This document shows positions 6,526-8,447 of a DNA stretch of 8,447 nucleotides, in pieces. The stretch is from positions 1 through 8,447 of the forward strand of contig JBCCSZ010000331.1 of NCBI GenBank assembly GCA_039199225.1, read 5' to 3'. The DNA comes from JBCCSZ01 sp039199225 (GTDB lineage Bacteria; Bacteroidota; Bacteroidia; Chitinophagales; Saprospiraceae). The position numbers and the translations under genes were made by a program. The stretch's first letter is position 1; each line of letters begins with the position of its first letter. The notes under the pieces are model-generated. The model made no database searches. It was not told where the DNA came from and saw only the letters and a list, made by a program, of their open reading frames with translations.

Positions 6526-7764
6526 TTAGGCGGCCTGCGTAGCAATGGCCAGCGCTACCTGGCGCCCTGCCTCCATCGCTGCATTCAACGAAGCATTGGC
6601 CAGATGGTCGCCTGCCAGATAAATGCTGTCGGTGTAGCGAATGGCCTCATCGGAAGGGCTGTATTGCAAGGCACCTTCCAAAGCCGGCAAGGCTTTTTGA
6701 ATGTAATAGACTTTCAACAGCTCCAAGCCTTTGATCCCACAGTAGCGATCCAATTCGTCTTTGACCCGATCGATGAGGGCAGTTTCCGACAATTGGTGGG
6801 GCTTGACAACGGTAGCTGACAGTACAGTTCCAGCAGCATTACCGAGCGAAAGGTCTGTTGGAAAAAGGAGGTTATTGACCAAAGCATCTTTGTCTGCAAT
6901 CAGCCCAATGATGGGTGCATTGAGGACAGATGTATTGGTTTTAAAGTAGAAGGTAGAGCAAGAATGCCAGTTTTTCACTTTGGCTTCATAGCCCTTGAGC
7001 AGTGGCGCCGGGTCGGTGGCCACAACAATGGAGTCGGCCTTGATGCGGCGACCGTCTTTCAGCTCGATGCATCCCTCTCGAACGGCAGCAACTGGACAGT
7101 TGAATTGCAGCGTTGACTGAGTGAGTTTTTCCTTCAGTTGATCCGGAATAGCCTGTATCCCTGCCTTTGGAATGGCAGCAAATCCTTCAGAAAACATTTT
7201 ATAGACAAACTCAAACATCCGGCTGGAGGTCTTGAGATCGGCCTCTAGAAAGATACCCGTAAAAAAGGGCTGGAAAAAATTTTGAATGACCTTTGAGGAA
7301 AAGCCCAGGTTGCGCAGGTAGTCCATCGTAGGCTGCTCAGGTGTCGAAAAAATGGCATCAATGGATTTGGACTTGAGCTCGCGAGACAGTTTGAGAATCT
7401 TCAGCTTATCCAACAACGAACCGATCTCCGAGCTCAGGGAAGACAGCAAGAAAGAAGCATTTCGCAGTGGATCCCCAATTTTACTGGCCGACCCATTTTT
7501 GAAAACAACAGCCCCTGGTAAAAAGTGCTTGAGCTCCAATTGCTTATAATCCAAGTAGCGACGGGTCGCTGGATACTGGGTCAACATCACCTGAAAACCA
7601 TGATCCAAAGGCAGGCCCTCTACCACATCGGACTTCACCCTGCCGCCCACCCGGTCGGTGGCCTCCAACAAAATGGGGCGATACCCCTTGCGTTCTAGTT
7701 CAATGGCACAGACCAGTCCGCTGACGCCTGCACCGACAATGTATACTCTCTTTTCGCTTGCCAT
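6526..7764 (-). CDS. FAD-dependent oxidoreductase of the amine oxidase / phytoene desaturase-like superfamily
   Basis: This 412-residue flavoprotein carries the dinucleotide-binding signature GAGVSG (11-16) after VYIV, with Glu34 placed to hold the adenosine ribose. DRVGGRV (37-43) and LDHGFQVML (53-61) follow, as in amine-oxidase-like and CrtI-like enzymes. The C-terminal FAD motif is IYLAGDHLANASLNAAMEAG (381-400), with the Gly-Asp pair that contacts the FAD phosphates. FAD binding is well supported. The substrate is unknown: the middle region does not resemble carotenoid desaturases or monoamine oxidases closely enough to name one. It starts 32 bp after the stop of the SRPBCC gene on the same strand, so the two are probably co-transcribed. 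It ends 61 bp from the convergent lipoprotein gene, with no clear hairpin terminator in between. Confidence 0.9.
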   Translation of the reverse strand: MASEKRVYIVGAGVSGLVCAIELERKGYRPILLEATDRVGGRVKSDVVEGLPLDHGFQVMLTQYPATRRYLDYKQLELKHFLPGAVVFKNGSASKIGDPLRNASFLLSSLSSEIGSLLDKLKILKLSRELKSKSIDAIFSTPEQPTMDYLRNLGFSSKVIQNFFQPFFTGIFLEADLKTSSRMFEFVYKMFSEGFAAIPKAGIQAIPDQLKEKLTQSTLQFNCPVAAVREGCIELKDGRRIKADSIVVATDPAPLLKGYEAKVKNWHSCSTFYFKTNTSVLNAPIIGLIADKDALVNNLLFPTDLSLGNAAGTVLSATVVKPHQLSETALIDRVKDELDRYCGIKGLELLKVYYIQKALPALEGALQYSPSDEAIRYTDSIYLAGDHLANASLNAAMEAGRQVALAIATQAA

Positions 7765-7796
7765 TCGTTTTTGTTTGCGTTGAACCGCTGATTGTT

Positions 7797-8234
7797 TTAT
7801 GCGCCAAAGTAAGCCCGGTATATTTTCTTTCGAGGATAAAACCCCATGAAGATACCAGGATACATGAATAAGGAAAAAATAAAATTAGGGCCTTTAAAAG
7901 TAATATCATCAATAATCCGGGAAGTATTTGCTGTAACTTTTTCCACAATGTGCCGGTGCCGCCAATAACTCAATCCGAAGGGAAGCTGCACACCTTCGTC
8001 CACAAAATAAGCCTCCTTATCGTTCACACCATCCTCTGTTATCAAGCTGACCCATTCGGCCTTCAAAGGACTCAAAAAACGGATGTGTACCCGATCCCCC
8101 TTCTTGGAGCCTGTAAACTCAACGATTTCAATCTTAGCATTCTTGGGCGCCAGGGCCTCAAACAACTGCCGATCAAAACGTTGTATGACGTCCCGGTAAT
8201 TCCCTTGTACTTCTGTTGCGATGCGAATGTTCAT
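7797..8234 (-). CDS. SRPBCC (START-like) family protein
   Basis: The preferred ATG at 8234 gives 145 residues, a normal size for a single SRPBCC domain, a helix-grip fold with a hydrophobic ligand cavity. Features typical of this Bacteroidota subgroup as I remember it are the FDRQLFEALAP helix (20-30), FTGSKKGDRVHIRF (40-53), a central ITEDG (65-69), YFVDEGVQLPFGLSYWRHRH (76-95), IIDD (107-110) and a C-terminal helix with MYP (124-126). The ligand is not predictable. The frame stays open upstream to 8426, but those 64 codons translate the repeat block (D, H, P, I, T, K and Q rich), so they are unlikely to be real. The oxidoreductase follows 32 bp downstream; a lipid- or isoprenoid-binding partner for it is a plausible inference. 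No promoter is seen between 8235 and 8447. Confidence 0.88.
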   Translation of the reverse strand: MNIRIATEVQGNYRDVIQRFDRQLFEALAPKNAKIEIVEFTGSKKGDRVHIRFLSPLKAEWVSLITEDGVNDKEAYFVDEGVQLPFGLSYWRHRHIVEKVTANTSRIIDDITFKGPNFIFSLFMYPGIFMGFYPRKKIYRAYFGA

Positions 8235-8253
8235 TTGAGTGGTTTTGTTATCT

Positions 8254-8356
8254 GTGATCGGTGGTTTTGTGATTGGCCTGCGGCTTTGTGATTTGGTGAT
8301 CGGTGATTGGCCTGCGGCCTGGTGATCGGTGATTTTGTGGTTTGGTGATCTGTGAT
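8254..8356. repeat. Degenerate GTGAT repeat array with two copies of TGATTGGCCTGCGGC
   Basis: Nine copies of GTGAT start at 8254, 8269, 8288, 8296, 8303, 8322, 8329, 8345 and 8352, many 7-8 bp apart and joined by GG, CGG or TTGG. Within the array the 15-mer TGATTGGCCTGCGGC is repeated exactly at 8270-8284 and 8304-8318 (period 34). Its GGCC-TGC-GGCC core (8309-8319 in the second copy) can form a small hairpin. The array lies 20-120 bp upstream of the SRPBCC start, inside what should be its promoter or leader. No transposase or Cas gene is nearby. Confidence 0.8.
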
Positions 8357-8393
8357 CTGGTAGTTGATGAACTGACGTACTTTTCCGAATGCT

Positions 8394-8447
8394 CCAAATC
8401 ACCAGCAGCTTCGCTGCAACCACCAAATCACCGGCAGCCCCGCTGAA
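8394..8447. repeat. Two 29-bp-spaced units CCAAATCACC(A/G)GCAGC-nnn-GCTG, inverted relative to the GTGAT array
   Basis: Unit one (8394-8419) and unit two (8423-8447) share CCAAATCACC(A/G)GCAGC, three variable bases (TTC or CCC) and GCTG(C/-)A. Each forms a short hairpin, GCAGC (8405-8409) with GCTGC (8413-8417) in the first, and GCAGC with GCTG in the second. CCAAATCACC is the reverse complement of GGTGATTTGG, which is nearly present at 8287-8296, so these units oppose the array at 8254-8356 across about 40 bases of ordinary sequence. The block may continue past the right edge. Confidence 0.75.

Noticed and set aside
8254..8447. CRISPR array
   Set aside because: Repeat units are short and degenerate, spacings vary from 7 to 34 bp, there are no uniform spacers, and no cas gene is present.

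Overview
The window looks like chromosomal DNA of a Bacteroidota bacterium, possibly of the Saprospiria/Lewinella type. This placement is inference. It rests on a textbook Bacteroidota promoter (TTG, 20 bp, TATATTTG), the lack of Shine-Dalgarno sequences before the starts, a lipoprotein with an acidic surface-export signal right after its cysteine, and a secreted multidomain subtilase. No tRNA, rRNA, CRISPR array, insertion sequence or phage gene is visible.

Layout. Positions 1-2830 (minus) hold the first 943 codons of a large secreted S8 serine protease whose C-terminus lies outside the window. A 389-bp divergent intergenic region (2831-3219) contains three G5 motifs, two of them in small hairpins. 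Rightward from 3220 run a family-4-type glycosyltransferase and, 26 bp later, a sedoheptulose-7-phosphate isomerase (GmhA), followed by a doubtful 94-codon membrane-type frame (4993-5277). A clear promoter at 5300-5330 then drives a surface lipoprotein with a beta-propeller (5397-6464). Convergent to it, on the minus strand, an SRPBCC-fold protein (start 8234) and an FAD-dependent oxidoreductase (start 7764) form a two-gene unit. The right end (8235-8447) is a degenerate repeat block built on GTGAT/ATCAC, with GC-rich mini-hairpins, that abuts the SRPBCC start.

How the parts may work together. The glycosyltransferase and GmhA point to heptose-containing cell-surface glycan synthesis. The subtilase and the propeller lipoprotein are both exported, so much of the window concerns the cell surface. 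The SRPBCC and oxidoreductase pair is a separate unit of unknown substrate. I found no complete new defence or mobile system. The least explained items are the repeat block at the right end, the G5 hairpin cluster in front of the subtilase, and the 4993-5277 frame.
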